A stretch of 64,000 bases of DNA from assembly GCA_965153355.1 (NCBI GenBank), contig OZ231127.1, positions 61,070,001-61,134,000 on the forward strand, written 5' to 3'. Below are positions 36,301 to 49,521 of the stretch, piece after piece. Source of the stretch: Flaccisagitta enflata. Taxonomy: Eukaryota > Chaetognatha > Sagittoidea > Aphragmophora. The notes under the pieces were generated by a model that saw nothing but the letters and a program-made list of their open reading frames with translations, was not told the DNA's origin and searched no databases. The stretch's first letter is position 1; each line of letters opens with the position of its first letter. The position numbers were made by a program, and so were the translations under genes.

Positions 36301-39300
36301 CATCTGTTGAAATAACAATGTGCTTGCTTCACACCAGCTGTGTACCAGTCATTACTTACGGTTCTCAAGCTAAAGAGTATTGCTCACGAGATAAACTTAA
36401 TGTTAATGTAGCAGTTAATGACTGCATCAGAAAGATTTTAAATTTCAACCGCTGGAACAGGGTTCCTGAAGATATAAAGATTTTGTCTAAAGTAAGACAA
36501 AAGTCTTGTTTTCTGCTTAAAAATTGCTTATCCAAAGGTTTTGATATTCATTAAGCACTAAAATTTGGTCGTACCTAAAATTGGATATAGAGGAGGGATC
36601 AAAGCAAATTAGCTGACCCGACCTTAACAAAAATGTAATAGAAAGTTTTTTGGTGGTTCCATGTTCCTCAAGGGTTACTTTATCAAGTAAAAAAAAGTTG
36701 ACCAACATATCGGCAAGACAATTTTTTTTATCGGGGGAAAAAAGTTGAAGTCAATCTTTGACTTTTTGACATATTCCAGAAAGTTTAAATTTTCTTGTGT
36801 GAAAGATGAGTATCTCATCCAGGCAAATAAGCCTTCCAATGAGATTAATGGGGTAAGTAGAATTGATAATTCTCTTTCATTTGGCGCCAAGTAGAACTCT
36901 TTATAACAAATAATTTTTGCATTATGATTTTTTAAAGATTTATTTTTGAAAAATTCAAATTGATTTTTTCCTCGATTTTTATGATTTTATGTAGGATCAA
37001 TAAAAGTATAACTATGTTTGTTTGAGCATGCAAATATAAGAGAAAATCTTTTTTGAGCATAGCTGCTCATCTGTCAGGGTGTTTTTTAGTATTCTAGCCC
37101 ATTTACCTCATTTAGCTCAGTTTCTTTATTTTAAATGGGATAGATAGATAAATGTTTTGATTCATGTAAATGTTTTGATGCATGCAAGTACAAGAAAACA
37201 TATTCATGAGCATGGCTGCTCATCCGTGTGAATGTTTTTGAGTAATCTAGCTCATTTGGCCTAGTTTTTTTCAGGCATGTATAAAGTTGAGCATTTCCCC
37301 CTGCCGGGGGTGGGGGAAATCAAAGGGTTTGGAGATGGAAAAAAATCAAAAAAGCTTAAAAAAAAGAAAAGAAAAGAATTTTTGAAGATTTAACACTTTT
37401 GGTAGTTCCAAATGGTAGTGTCTGATTACTACAACATATTTTAACATTATTTAAACCTATAATTTACTGTTTTATTGCTTTGTGGGGAAGAAAATCATAG
37501 ATTTTGTAACGCAACGCGTCGCGCAATCGAGGAAGAAAATCAAAGGCAGGGGGGGAATAAAATCAAAAGCTGCTCAATTATATACACCCCTGGTTTTTTT
37601 CTGATTTCAAATGGAACAAATGAATAGATATTTGGACACATGTTTGAGCGTGCAAATACAAAAAAGCATATCAGTGAGCATAATTGGTTGTTTTGATAAA
37701 TGATTTTAAGTATTCTAGCTTATCTATCTTATTTTGCTCAGTTCTATTTTTCTCCAATTTTCAGTGCAATCAATTTATACAATAACTTTCGTCCCGATAT
37801 TCTATCCCCTATCTCGAAGTACAAGTTCAGGGTAGAAAATCGTCCGTCAGTCCGATACGAATCGATGTGTTGCGCAGGTTACTTGTAGCTGAATTCTTGC
37901 ATGAAAGAAATCCATTTGAGTACGGAGATGTTTTTGCAACATTGCCAATGGTGTTCATGCAAACCCCCATCAGTCAATTACGACAATGCTCAAGCCATTG
38001 GTGAAAGCATTTTAGAAAAAGATGGTTGGAGAGAAAGTAAGTGATTTTTCTTTTAAGAGGAAAGATCAGGCAGTAACCATGGGAAGCAAAAATGGTGTTA
38101 AAGTCGATGGAGAAATTGTGCAGTTTGAGCCAAATATCTTGTTTCAAAAGCTTGCTGTTGCAGCCGAGAGGACTAACAACCAACTATTTTCAACCACCAT
38201 CCCCAAGGCACTTGCTGAAACTCCTGAATTACTTCACGAGGCCCAAAAGTCCCTTCTTGCAGATACAATATGGTCAGCTGTAAATCAAAAAATACAGTTT
38301 CCATTCCTGATGATGTCAGGTTTGTACTCGATGGAGGCGCTTTGCTGCACAGAATTCCATGGTCACGAGGTGCTTCCTATGAAAGCATCTTAGAAACATA
38401 CAGCAAGTATGTTGCTACTATCTTGGAAAAAATAAAAGTCCAGGACCTTTTTTGATATTTAAGCTTTGATATACATGATTTGATATAAGAGGTGGTGACC
38501 AAAATGAAGCTCATAAACAGGGCTAGCAAATGGCGCCAAGCTGAGACTCATAGCTTTATTCATTTAGATTTTACATCAAAATAAGTGAAAATGTTGATTT
38601 CAGGGAATTGACAGAAAAATTAAATATATTATAAACACGTGATGTTTTGTTACAGTGTTGCTTTGATATGCAAAATTTAAAATGAAAATTGGTGACCATT
38701 TTGAAGCTATTGATCAGGGCTATCTATTGCCGCCAAGCAGAGACTCGAAGCTCTATTTGTTTGGATTCTACATAAAAAAAGTGGAATGTTGATTTTTAGA
38801 AAATGTGAAAAAAATTGTGTGGAGGTGCTATGCTTCAAAATGGTTTGATACTCTTTTCCAAGGCATGCCCTTACAGATCCAAGCTGTTTTTAGACTCTAG
38901 AAAAGTTATTCCAAATACTGGGCTTACAAAAATTGTCATAATTTGATCAAATTTAAAAAAAACTCATTCCTTCATCCAGCTTGGACTTTTATTTTTTCCA
39001 AGATAGTACAAATTATGGTAAAGCTGTGGTTTGTTTCGATGGATATAAAGAATTTACAACCAAAAATATGACTCATAAATGCCGTTTGAAGGGAAAAAAA
39101 GGTGCTTGTCACGTTCGATTTGGATATGAATCTAACTGTCTAAAGAGGTATTCCTCAGTGTCAAAAACAAAGCTCATTATTCACATTCACTTTCTTGGCA
39201 CAAAACTCACAAATCAAGGCTGCCAGGTTTTTTATGACGTAGCGGATGCAGACCTTCTCATTGTCCAAAAGGCAATTGAGTCAGCATCCTCCATGGATAC

Positions 39301-41538
39301 AGTTTTGATTGGAGATGACACAGATTTACTTTTCCTCCTGTTACATCATTTGCCTCAATATGGCAAAGATATTTTTTTGTACTTCAGATGTAAGAAAAAT
39401 AGCAGGAGGAGTGTGGAATATTAAAGAGGTCAGAGCAAAACTTGGCACTTTTTTATGCAAACACATACCATTTTTGCATGCATTTTTAGGATGTGACAAC
39501 AACATCTTGTTGGCAGTGGAAAAGGCTCAAGTCATCAAAAATTCAGAAAACCAAATCTCTCAGCAAGCTGCAATAGTCTTTGACAATCCAAATGCCACTC
39601 CAGGCCCAGATGTAGGTCATGCTGGTGAAGCAGCATTTGTTGTTATGTGCAATGGGAAGAAATCAGATGCCTTAGACGGACTGCGATACAAGAAGTATTG
39701 CGACAAAGTTGCAAATGTAATTTGCTAGCGGAGGACTGGGGATGGGTCCGCAAAGATACTGGGTTGCATCCAGCACTGACAGATATGCCACCAGCCCCTG
39801 CTGAGCTTTTAAAGATCATTCGATACAATTGTACCACTGATTGGTGCAACTGCAAGATGCACTTAGCAAAAAACATGGAATGAAATGTTCAATGGCTTGA
39901 GGGCATTGTAGAATCTCCTCATGTTCAAATGCCAGCACCTATGTAGAAGATGAAGATGAGAGTGATTCTGAAGAAGACTAGATCTAAAATGTAATCGCTT
40001 TCATGACAATTGATGTAGAGCTTTTTCTTAATACTTGTATTACAATTTTCTCTACACTGCGAACCTATTGAAATGTGGGATTTCTATTGTCTGAGACACA
40101 GTATAGATGCTGAAGCTACTGGTGATTTTTTTATGAGCTAGCTATTTTGAGCCATTGTTTTTATTGATGGAAAATTTTGGTTCAAACTTAAACATTATGT
40201 TATAAAAATTAAGTTGTTGATAGGCTGTTCAGTTCACCTATATAATCTTTCTTTTGGTCAATCCTCATAAGAATATTAGTGATGAATACAAATATAAGAT
40301 TAAGAGATCGTATACAAAGTTTTTTTATACTTTTGTACATGTTTCAAAATTTTGTATATATGAATATCTATCATTTTTGCTATATTTTTCATGCATTTAC
40401 ATACGGCCCAACCAGCGCCATTACAGAGTTCATACCTTGGTCAACTTTTTTTCTTAGCTTAGTGCAACCCATGTAGGGTGCAAAACCGCAAAAAAACTCT
40501 CTATTACATTTTTGTTAGGGTGGATTTTGTAATATCCCTCCTCTAATAGGTGAGTATATGAGTGGAAGCATATACTTTACAAGAATAAGTAACTTTTGAA
40601 TGTTTTCTTTTTCTTTAGATATTCAGTTGATTTTGAAAAACCGTTTTCTAAAAGTTTTTTGTAAGATACTTTTTGTTGCACATTTCATAGGCTACAAAGG
40701 AGCTGACGAAATATTTGCTATTCAGGAAAAGGCATTTTTGCGCAACTCAGGTGATTTGTGTCATTCAATTTTGAGCTTAATCTAACCCATTTGAAGAGAA
40801 TGATGAATTTACATTCTGAGTATTTCTTTTTCCAGAGCGGAGGTAGTTACTCTGCTCTTACTACTGTTTTTTTTACTCTCTTTTTTATCCTTTTGTTGCC
40901 TGTACAACAGTAATATTTTGTTGTATGTGCTGTAAATGTTCTCATTTACGATTAGAAACATACAAAAAAATTAGGACCCAGAGGCTTGGATTTGGGCGTC
41001 CGGTGTGTTTCAACTCGTTTTTTAACATTATACGACGGCATAATTCAAAAAGTAATAGAGATAACCTAATTCTGAAAAAAAAACATCTGAAAGGTTATTG
41101 TTTGGCATTTTATACTAAACAATTCTCAGGGGGGTCAAATTATGCAAAAAAGGATATTTTTCTCTCTTTTTTTCAATGAATTACATCTATAACCTTGGCG
41201 ACAAAAAACATAGCGGATTTTTCAAAACAGATTCCATCTATCTTAATTTAGTAAAAACCTATCAAAATTGGTGACGGTTAGAGAGCTCTTTAAAAGATCT
41301 TTCATTTGAGTCGTGTCTGGAATTTTTAACTCAAACGGTTTAGAATCTAGAGCAGTTTGAACATAACTACTCCTTTTCTGCTCTGACATCGTGGCAAGAG
41401 TGAGTGCTAAAAAGAAAAAAATCATAAAACCATAGTAAAAATTGTCTGATTTTGATGAAAATTGAATTGTAAGCCGTGAATACTTTCCTCCTACAGCTCC
41501 TAAAATATTTTAAAAATCGGTCAACTTTTTCTATCATT

Positions 41539-41575
<37 letters not shown>

Positions 41576-41926
41576 GAAAGATCTCAAAATTTTCATTCAA
41601 TCTGAGTGTCAATAAGATAACAACATGATTTTTTTAAAGTATTTTTGTCATAAAGTTTTTACAAAAATCATATCAAATTCAAGATGGTTTTGAAGCTCTG
41701 GGAATAATATTCAAGTTGGAATAGCACAGGATAGGTTTTGCCGATTTAGTGGTGAATAACCTGCGCAACATATCGATCCGTTTCGGACTGACAGACCGAT
41801 TTTCTACCCTGAACTTGTACTTCGAGATAGGGGATAGAATATCGGGACGAGGCGAGACACAATGGGCACAATCAAAGAAAAGAAAAAGAAAAAGAAAAGG
41901 ACACAATGGAAATAAGGAATCGGCGC

Positions 41927-41990
<64 letters not shown>

Positions 41991-44900
41991 CTTACAGTGG
42001 GAAGAAAGAACGCATCTATGCTCTTTAATCAAGGTTAAATCTTAGGAATAAAAGAAAAATAAAATAAAATAGTTAGCAATTGTTAATAACTTTGTAATTG
42101 ATTAGTATATCATATCGAAAATCGATGCAAAGCTATGTCTATAAATCGATTTTAAGCTATATCTTACCGTCTCTTTTGTAGACGAGAATTGCCTAAATCG
42201 AGCGGTAAATCGACTCGACGTTGAATGGCCTGGATCGTCAGTGCTTAGTGGTGAAGTTACTATCTAGGAAAAGAGTATATCTACACCTTCTATTAAAAAT
42301 ATCTCCGCTTCTAGAAATGCTACATAGATTTTTAAAAAAACAAATTAAACTTCTTCAAAAAATCTTCCAAAATGAGTCCAATCTGGTTGGTGTATCTTAA
42401 ACGGTTTAGAAATTACAAGCAAAAATATAAACGACATTTATTTTCAAAATTAAGAAAATATAAAAGACAGCAGAATGCAAGAATTTTAAACAGCTTTAAA
42501 TCAACATATCTCCACTTCTTAAGCAGCTAGTACAATTTGAAAAAAAAATTATCTACATCAAAAAATCTAGAAGATGAACTCATCCTGGTTTCTTTGCTTT
42601 TGTACGTTTGAAAATGGCAGATATGAATATTATCTTCTTCCCAAATTGTAAATTTGTCTATGAGTGGAAACACCATATCCTCTATAACAAGTTAGAATGG
42701 TTTTAGATATTGCTTCCAAAAACTTTCATAAGAATTTTTTGTTGAAAAACAAATTATCTTATATATTACCACTTTTTGTATAATAACTATGGCAAAATAA
42801 AAAAGCGAACGAATTTTGAGAGAGCAAAAACATAAGAAGATGTTGATAATATTCATTGGGAATGATAACCATGATTTGGACTATATATCTAAAACAACAA
42901 ATTTCATCAAAATCAATTGAATACTTTAGTTCCATTGTATTTTAAGTGCCTCTTTTTTATTTGCAGAGATGGCTGAAACCATCTGATAATGTTTCATTTT
43001 TAGTAAATTCTTTAAAAAGTTTTGGGAGTTTTGTTATGATTTTTGACCGCAGTCTGATAATTGCTATCTACTAATATGGGCAAAAATTCTTCTCAGATAA
43101 AGTCTAGTGAGGTAGATATTAGTTGATTGTTAGCTTGATCAGGATAAGAAATATTCAGCTAACTCTACAGAATATTTTTGCAATTTGGGAGACTAAAAAT
43201 GCTTTCATCTTCACAAAAATTTTACTGGAGATTACTCATATGTACAAAAGTTACCAGCTAAAAAATTATGATAATCGGTAAAAAACTATAGCCACCATGA
43301 TATTTATATTTCGTTTATCTTATTAACAACCTTTAAGCCCATAAAAAAAGTTTTGGAAAATTTATGTTCTATAAAATATCAGAGTTTTGTTATGAGGTAC
43401 ACACGTGCTGTGTGTGATCTCTTCCGATTCAACATTCATCAAATGGACTTGATTTAGTGCAGTTTTATGGTATTTTATTCATTCTTTGAAAAATTCTACA
43501 TGTGTCTCGTTGAATTTCTGATCATCGGACAAGCACTTTAAAATTATAATTTCTAAACTATTTAGAGCAGGACATCAGTTTTTACAGTGATGCTTAATAA
43601 TGCAAAAATGCTCAGTAAAGTTTCAGCACACTGGGTGAATTTTCAAAGGATTTATAGGCAAAAGAAGTAACTGTTCGCTTTTTTCACTTTTTGTATAATA
43701 ATTAAATGAATATTAAGTCACTAAATCACATTGTATCCCAGGTGTAGATATACTTTTTTCCTAGGTAGTAATGTATCTATAGCAAACTACTTTTGTTTAA
43801 GTATATTTTATTGAGATCTAAAATATAAAATTACGAAAATCCTGGTAAAAATCCTCAGATTAGCATAAACATTGAATTGATATCAGAAGACAAACACTTA
43901 AATTACCACCTAAAATTTGGTAGAAATCGGACCAAATCCTCTATCATTTTTTTTAAATCATAATTTTTTTTCAAATTTTACAGAGTCACGGGCAGTCCAG
44001 AAAAGGAGTACCTAGTCATGTTCAAATTACTCTAACTTTTAAACCATTTGAGTTTGAATTTCCAGACACGACTCAAATGAAAGATCTTTTGAAGAGCTTT
44101 CTAACCATCACCGATTTTATTAGGTTTTTCTTGAATTGAGGTGGATGTAATCTGTTTTAAAAATCCGCCATTTTTCTGTCGGCAAGGTTAGACAATTTTC
44201 TCTCTCTATTTCTATAAACTTCATCAAGATATCTTATATTTGAAACCTATCGGGTTACAAAATCTCAAAATTCATTCAAAATTAAAGCAAGATAACTGAA
44301 CAATTTTTTTTCACTAAACAACACTTTGACATTCTTTGCGAAGCATTATTCTTAGTTTATGATAAGTTAAGGGGACTAGATTGTTCCAAAAAATCAAAGG
44401 TATCAATCATCATAAAATGCCACACTTTTACCTGAAAACGGCTTTTTTTCAGAATTAGATTATCTCTATTACTTCTGGAGTTATGCCGTCATATAATGGT
44501 ACAAACGAGTTGAAACATACTGTAGCTGACATTTAGGCCTTCATGCTGGGGTTTGGGCCTGTAGGCTTAGATTGGGGGCTTAACTGTAATTTGGGCCTCA
44601 AGGCTGGGATTTAAGTCAAGAAAGGGGGATGGATGGCCGTTCCCCCCCCATCTCCCCCCCTCCTCCAAGAAAAAAGCAGTCTGTGCAACACTTACCCAAC
44701 AGTCCAATTAAAGAGATCTGCCAAAGCTCGGGGTACAAAAGCGCGCTCTGTTGGCGGTTCAAAATCGTAGAGAACCCACTTTTGCCATTGACGGCGTTTG
44801 GGTGTAGGCTTCGCAATTGTTTTGGTCGCAATTGTTTTGGGTTTCCCTTCATATCGCATGTTACTTGTTGTGGAAAAAGAAAAAAGACAAGGCTGGATAA

Positions 44901-46883
44901 ACGGCTACTCCAGTTGCATGTGTGTGGGTAGGGGTCATAGTTGAGGTTACAGGTATATCATAGCCGATTCAGGCTCATAAATTTATGGTACTTTTATGCC
45001 ATAAATTTATGGGCAATAGGTAAATTCATGGCATTTTTTTCCATAAATTTATGCATAAAAACATATAATTTTTTATGATCCCAAAGAAAATCATAAAAAA
45101 ACTGCTTTCTTTGGCCATAAATTTATGAGTACCTATTGCCCATAAATCTATGATCATTTTTGCTCATAAATTAATGCAATAAATTTGCATAGATTTATGC
45201 AAAAAAACATATGATCTTTTATGATTCCAAGAAAAATCATAAAAAAATAGTGTTTTCTTGCCATAAATTTGTGGTCAATTTTCATGATAAATTTATGCAA
45301 AAAAATAAGCATAGAATTATGCAAAAACCATATCATTTTATTATGATTTGATAGGATATCATAAAAAAGCTGCAATTTTTTGCCATTAATTTTTGGGTAG
45401 CTATTGCCCATAAATTTAGGATCATTTTTTGTCATAAATTTATGCAATAAAAATGCATAAATTTATGCAAAAAAACATATGCCCAAAAACCAAAGGTTAA
45501 TTTCTGTTGGGACAATAAATTGGTTGGACACTAATTAGGGGATGGCATGCTCTAGAGATCTAACTCTCTTAAGACCCTCACTCAAGCTCTTTGCAGAAAT
45601 ATCCAAAAATAGATATCTCACAAGGTAGAGGTGTGAAATAAGACAAGACACCTTGTCGGCAAAACCATAGGCTTACTAAAGGGATTATTTCACTCTTATA
45701 GGACGCCAATAGTGTTGCCAGCATGGTTTTATCTTCAAATTTAGACCTCTACTTGCGGGAAAACTATCTGATTAAGTACAATTATCCAATGAACTAGAGT
45801 ATATCATTCTTGAAATTGGACCCTTATTCCCAACCACCCTTTTATTCAATCAGGTCATTTAGGTCATTTAAGTCATTTTTAGTCATTTTTTACATCATTC
45901 TTAGGTAATCATAAGTCATCTTAGGTCCTTTTATGTAGTTCTAAGTTGTTTATATCATTCTAAAGGTAGCAATAGAAAAAACTTGTTTCACTTTTTTTTG
46001 CCAAATAGAAAGCATAAACTATAGAAAATTCATGACCATTTAAAAGCTTTGCAAAAGATCTTTCAAATGCAACGTTGCTCGTCATTCTAGCTTTTGGGCA
46101 GCGGCGAAGGGGAGGAGTCCTGTAGAACACAGGGGAATTTCGTTCTGTCTGTACGTACGTCCCCTGCCCCATCCTCAGGGCTTTGTCTCCTTCGGGGCCC
46201 AAATCCAAACTGTATGGCCCAAATCCAAACAAAATTGCCAAAATCTAGGCAAAATGGGCCAGATTCAGGCAAAATGGCTGAAATCAAGGCAAAATGGTTC
46301 AAATCTGGCTAGAAAACCTGAATTCTGGCCTGAATTCTATCATTCTAGCCCCTTAAACTTAAAGTCTGGCTTCTAAAACCCACATTCTAACCTCAGAGAC
46401 CCAGATTCTGACCTCTGGGACCCAGATTCTGACCTCAAAGACCTAGGTTCTGGCCTCAAAGACCTAAATCCTAGCCTCAGAGACCCAATTCCTGACCTCA
46501 GAGACTCAAATCCTTGCCTCTGAGACCAAGAAATTGGTCTCTGAGACCCTGATTCTGGGCCTCAGAGACACCCTCATTTTAACCTAAAAATTATTCAAGA
46601 AGGGCAAGGGTACCATTGTCTATCCGGAAAAATCAGCGATTCCACACTAGCGAGATCCCCACTAGCGAGATCATACTAGCCGGACCCATACTAGCGAAGC
46701 CCCTACACTAGCCATGGCAACAATTAGCGACCATACTTTCCTTCTATAAAAAAAGAGAGAGAGATAGAGAGAAAGAGATAGAGAGAGAGAGAGATCGAGA
46801 GAGATGGACAAAAATAAAAAGATAAAGATAAACAAACTGTATATGGTGATAGACATAACAAAGAGAGATGATATTCATGTTGT

Positions 46884-46972
<89 letters not shown>

Positions 46973-47031
46973 CAGAAAAGATAAGTTTCAGGATGATGAC
47001 TTTGTCGGATGAGGAGGACGACTTACTTTGA

Positions 47032-47115
<84 letters not shown>

Positions 47116-47291
47116 GGAAACGACGATGTCGTGAATCTCACTGACTCGAACCTGTTCACACTGGTTTGATCCGGTTATTCCGAGAGGGAGAGAGATAGAG
47201 ATAGAGAAAGAGAGATAGAAAGAAGTTATTTGTTGCTCTGGTGATGTTGTTTATTGTTGTTATTGTTGTTATTGTTGTTGTTGTTGTTGTT

Positions 47292-47326
<35 letters not shown>

Positions 47327-48285
47327 CGTTGTCGTTGTCATTGTTGTCGTTGTTGTTGTTATTGTGGTTGCCATCAGCAAGAACACAGCCAACCGTGATT
47401 GTTAAGTTTTACCTGAATTAGCGGTCAGTTTTGATGTTAGGAACGGGTAAGTAACGATATATTTGACGCAGAAAGGAAGAGGAAAGGAACATTTGAAGAG
47501 AAGCAAGGACGAGAAGAGGAAACAAACTTACTCATCAGTGAATCGCTTGACCAAGGAGGCAAAGATAGATAGATAGAAAGACTGGTAAAAAGGAAGAAGA
47601 GACCGTTGTACACTTTTGTTGTCCTGCGAGTCATGAATTTTGCGAGTCATGAATTTCGGTGTAAGGCAAGAGAATATTCTAGAAGCTCAGGTTAATCAGA
47701 GCTGTTCAATGTGATAAAGCATCCATGCGTTCTCTCATGTAATCACTACGTAGATCTGCTCTCAAATTTTGTATGCACCAAAAAGCCAAATCGTGGAAAA
47801 GAAATGTGATTCACTCGATTTTGCTTCTGATCCTGAAAGGACTGATTCTTTGGGAAAAGCTGACTACTAAACTCTTTCTATTATTTCTTTTTCAATGATG
47901 ACCGAACAAAAAAAGAAAAAAAAAAGCTATAATTATTTATTCACCCAATGTTTTTGCTTGTAATGTAAAGATCTGTGATAAATCCATCAATCAATCATGC
48001 GGCGCTCATTTTGTTTGGAGGCCAACTCTCGCAAGGCGCAGAAGGAAAGAGCCTTTTTGCAGAAAGTTGAGGAACAGTCTGAAGACGGACTGACGGTCAT
48101 TGATGCGGGGGAGAAGGGTAGAGGGATAGCTGCAGCCAAGTCATTCTCTACCGGCGACTTTGTGACCTGTTACAAAGGAGAAGTCATCTCGCATAAAGAT
48201 GCGTTGGCAAGGTATATAAAAAAATATAAAAATCATGAAAAAAAACAACAACAACAACAACTATATGTCATAACTATTGAAATAT

Positions 48286-48340
<55 letters not shown>

Positions 48341-48719
48341 GGCATCAATTAGCATTATGATCATTTGCTCATAACTACTGAAATATAAAACAAGGCATCA
48401 ATGCTTGATTTGATCGTTTACTCGGGGAAAAGATTTGCAACAAGAAGCACACAACAACAACAACAACAACAGCAACAGCAACAACAGCAACAGCAACAAC
48501 AACAACAACAACAACAGCAACAGTCATATGTCATAATCATTGAAATATACAAAACAACAACAACAACAAGCACCATACGTCATATCTACTGAAATAAACA
48601 ACAACAACAACAACCTTAGCAACAACAACAACAACTTAGCAACAGCAGCACTGCTGAAATATACAACAACAACAACAACAAGGCATCAATTATCATTGAT
48701 CAATAGAACACACAACAAC

Positions 48720-48755
<36 letters not shown>

Positions 48756-48809
48756 GCAATCGCTAATATGTGCTGCGGGCGCGACGTGGCAAGCAAGCAA
48801 CAGCAGCGG

Positions 48810-48849
<40 letters not shown>

Positions 48850-49444
48850 CCAACAACAACAACAACAAGAAGAACAACAACAACAACAAGGCATCAATTA
48901 GCGATTTGATCATTGTCTCTGTCTTTAGGGAAAAGACTTACAACGAGGAACAAAGAGGCTCCTATCTTCTCTTTTTTTGACACGGAAGAATGTTGGCAAT
49001 CGATGCAACTGAAGACAATGGATCACTCGGTCGGTTAATCAACCATTCCCGTCAATCACCCAACGTTGTGATGAAAACTCATGTGGTGGAAGGAAAACCT
49101 CGTGTAGTGTTTGTAGCGTGTAAAGAAATTGAAATTGGCGAGGAGATCACGTATGATTACGGCGAAAAGCGTAAGGCCTTTCTGGATCGTAATCCATGGC
49201 TTAGATCTTAGTTTGTTTTTTTTTTTTCACTACTGTGATAAATTGCTTTCGTCGCGATGAATAAACTGTCTTTGAAAATAACAATAGAATAGTTCATTAG
49301 CTGTGTGAACTTTGGAGGTAGAGAAGGACCCAGATATTCTGAGATGAAAAAAGGGAAAAAGGTAGATCGTGAAATAAAGAGAATGAGGGACTTCGCGTTT
49401 CTTATTCTCTGTCTCTGTCTCACTCTCTCTCACCTCTCTCTCTC

Positions 49445-49521
<77 letters not shown>

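Larger units (their letters stand above)
41008..44517. repeat. Family D copies forming an inverted pair
   Basis: The segment 41008-41395 matches the reverse complement of 43985-44517: GTTTCAACTCGTTTTTTAAC at the left outer end pairs with the sequence ending at 44517, and both contain the ATTTGAGTCGTGTCTGG landmark. The right side also has a direct-orientation part (43830-43950). Other elements have inserted between them (41757-41850 fragment, 42258-43770 element). Confidence 0.6.
47997..49211 (+). pseudogene. KMT5A: KMT5A/SET8-type SET-domain gene, two exons, in-frame TGA
   Basis: KMT5A mono-methylates histone H4 Lys20. Exon 1 (47997-48211) encodes KGRGIAAAKSFSTGDFVTCY, matching the N-SET G-K-G-R-G-V...F-x-x-G-D-F-V-x-x-Y. 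The donor (GCAAG with GTATAT) and acceptor (CTGTCTTTAG) match in phase 2. Exon 2 (48929-49211) encodes REKTYNEEQRGSYLLFF, an in-frame TGA (48978-48980), then IDATEDNGSLGRLINHS, GEEITYDYG and a terminal NPWLRS. The cofactor-binding N-H-S and catalytic-region Y-D-Y-G are intact; only the stop breaks the domain, giving about 88 residues unless the stop is read through or is an error. The usual long N-terminal region is missing. It lies opposite the host gene inside an inverted-repeat unit. Confidence 0.8.

Noticed and set aside
44616-44852. 78-codon minus-strand frame overlapping fucosyltransferase exon 3
   Set aside because: Out of frame with the conserved QKWVLYDFEPP...FNWT reading, which has matching splice phases on both sides.
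46875-47031. Poly-Asp / poly-Ser protein
   Set aside because: Product of the GAT/ATG tract only.
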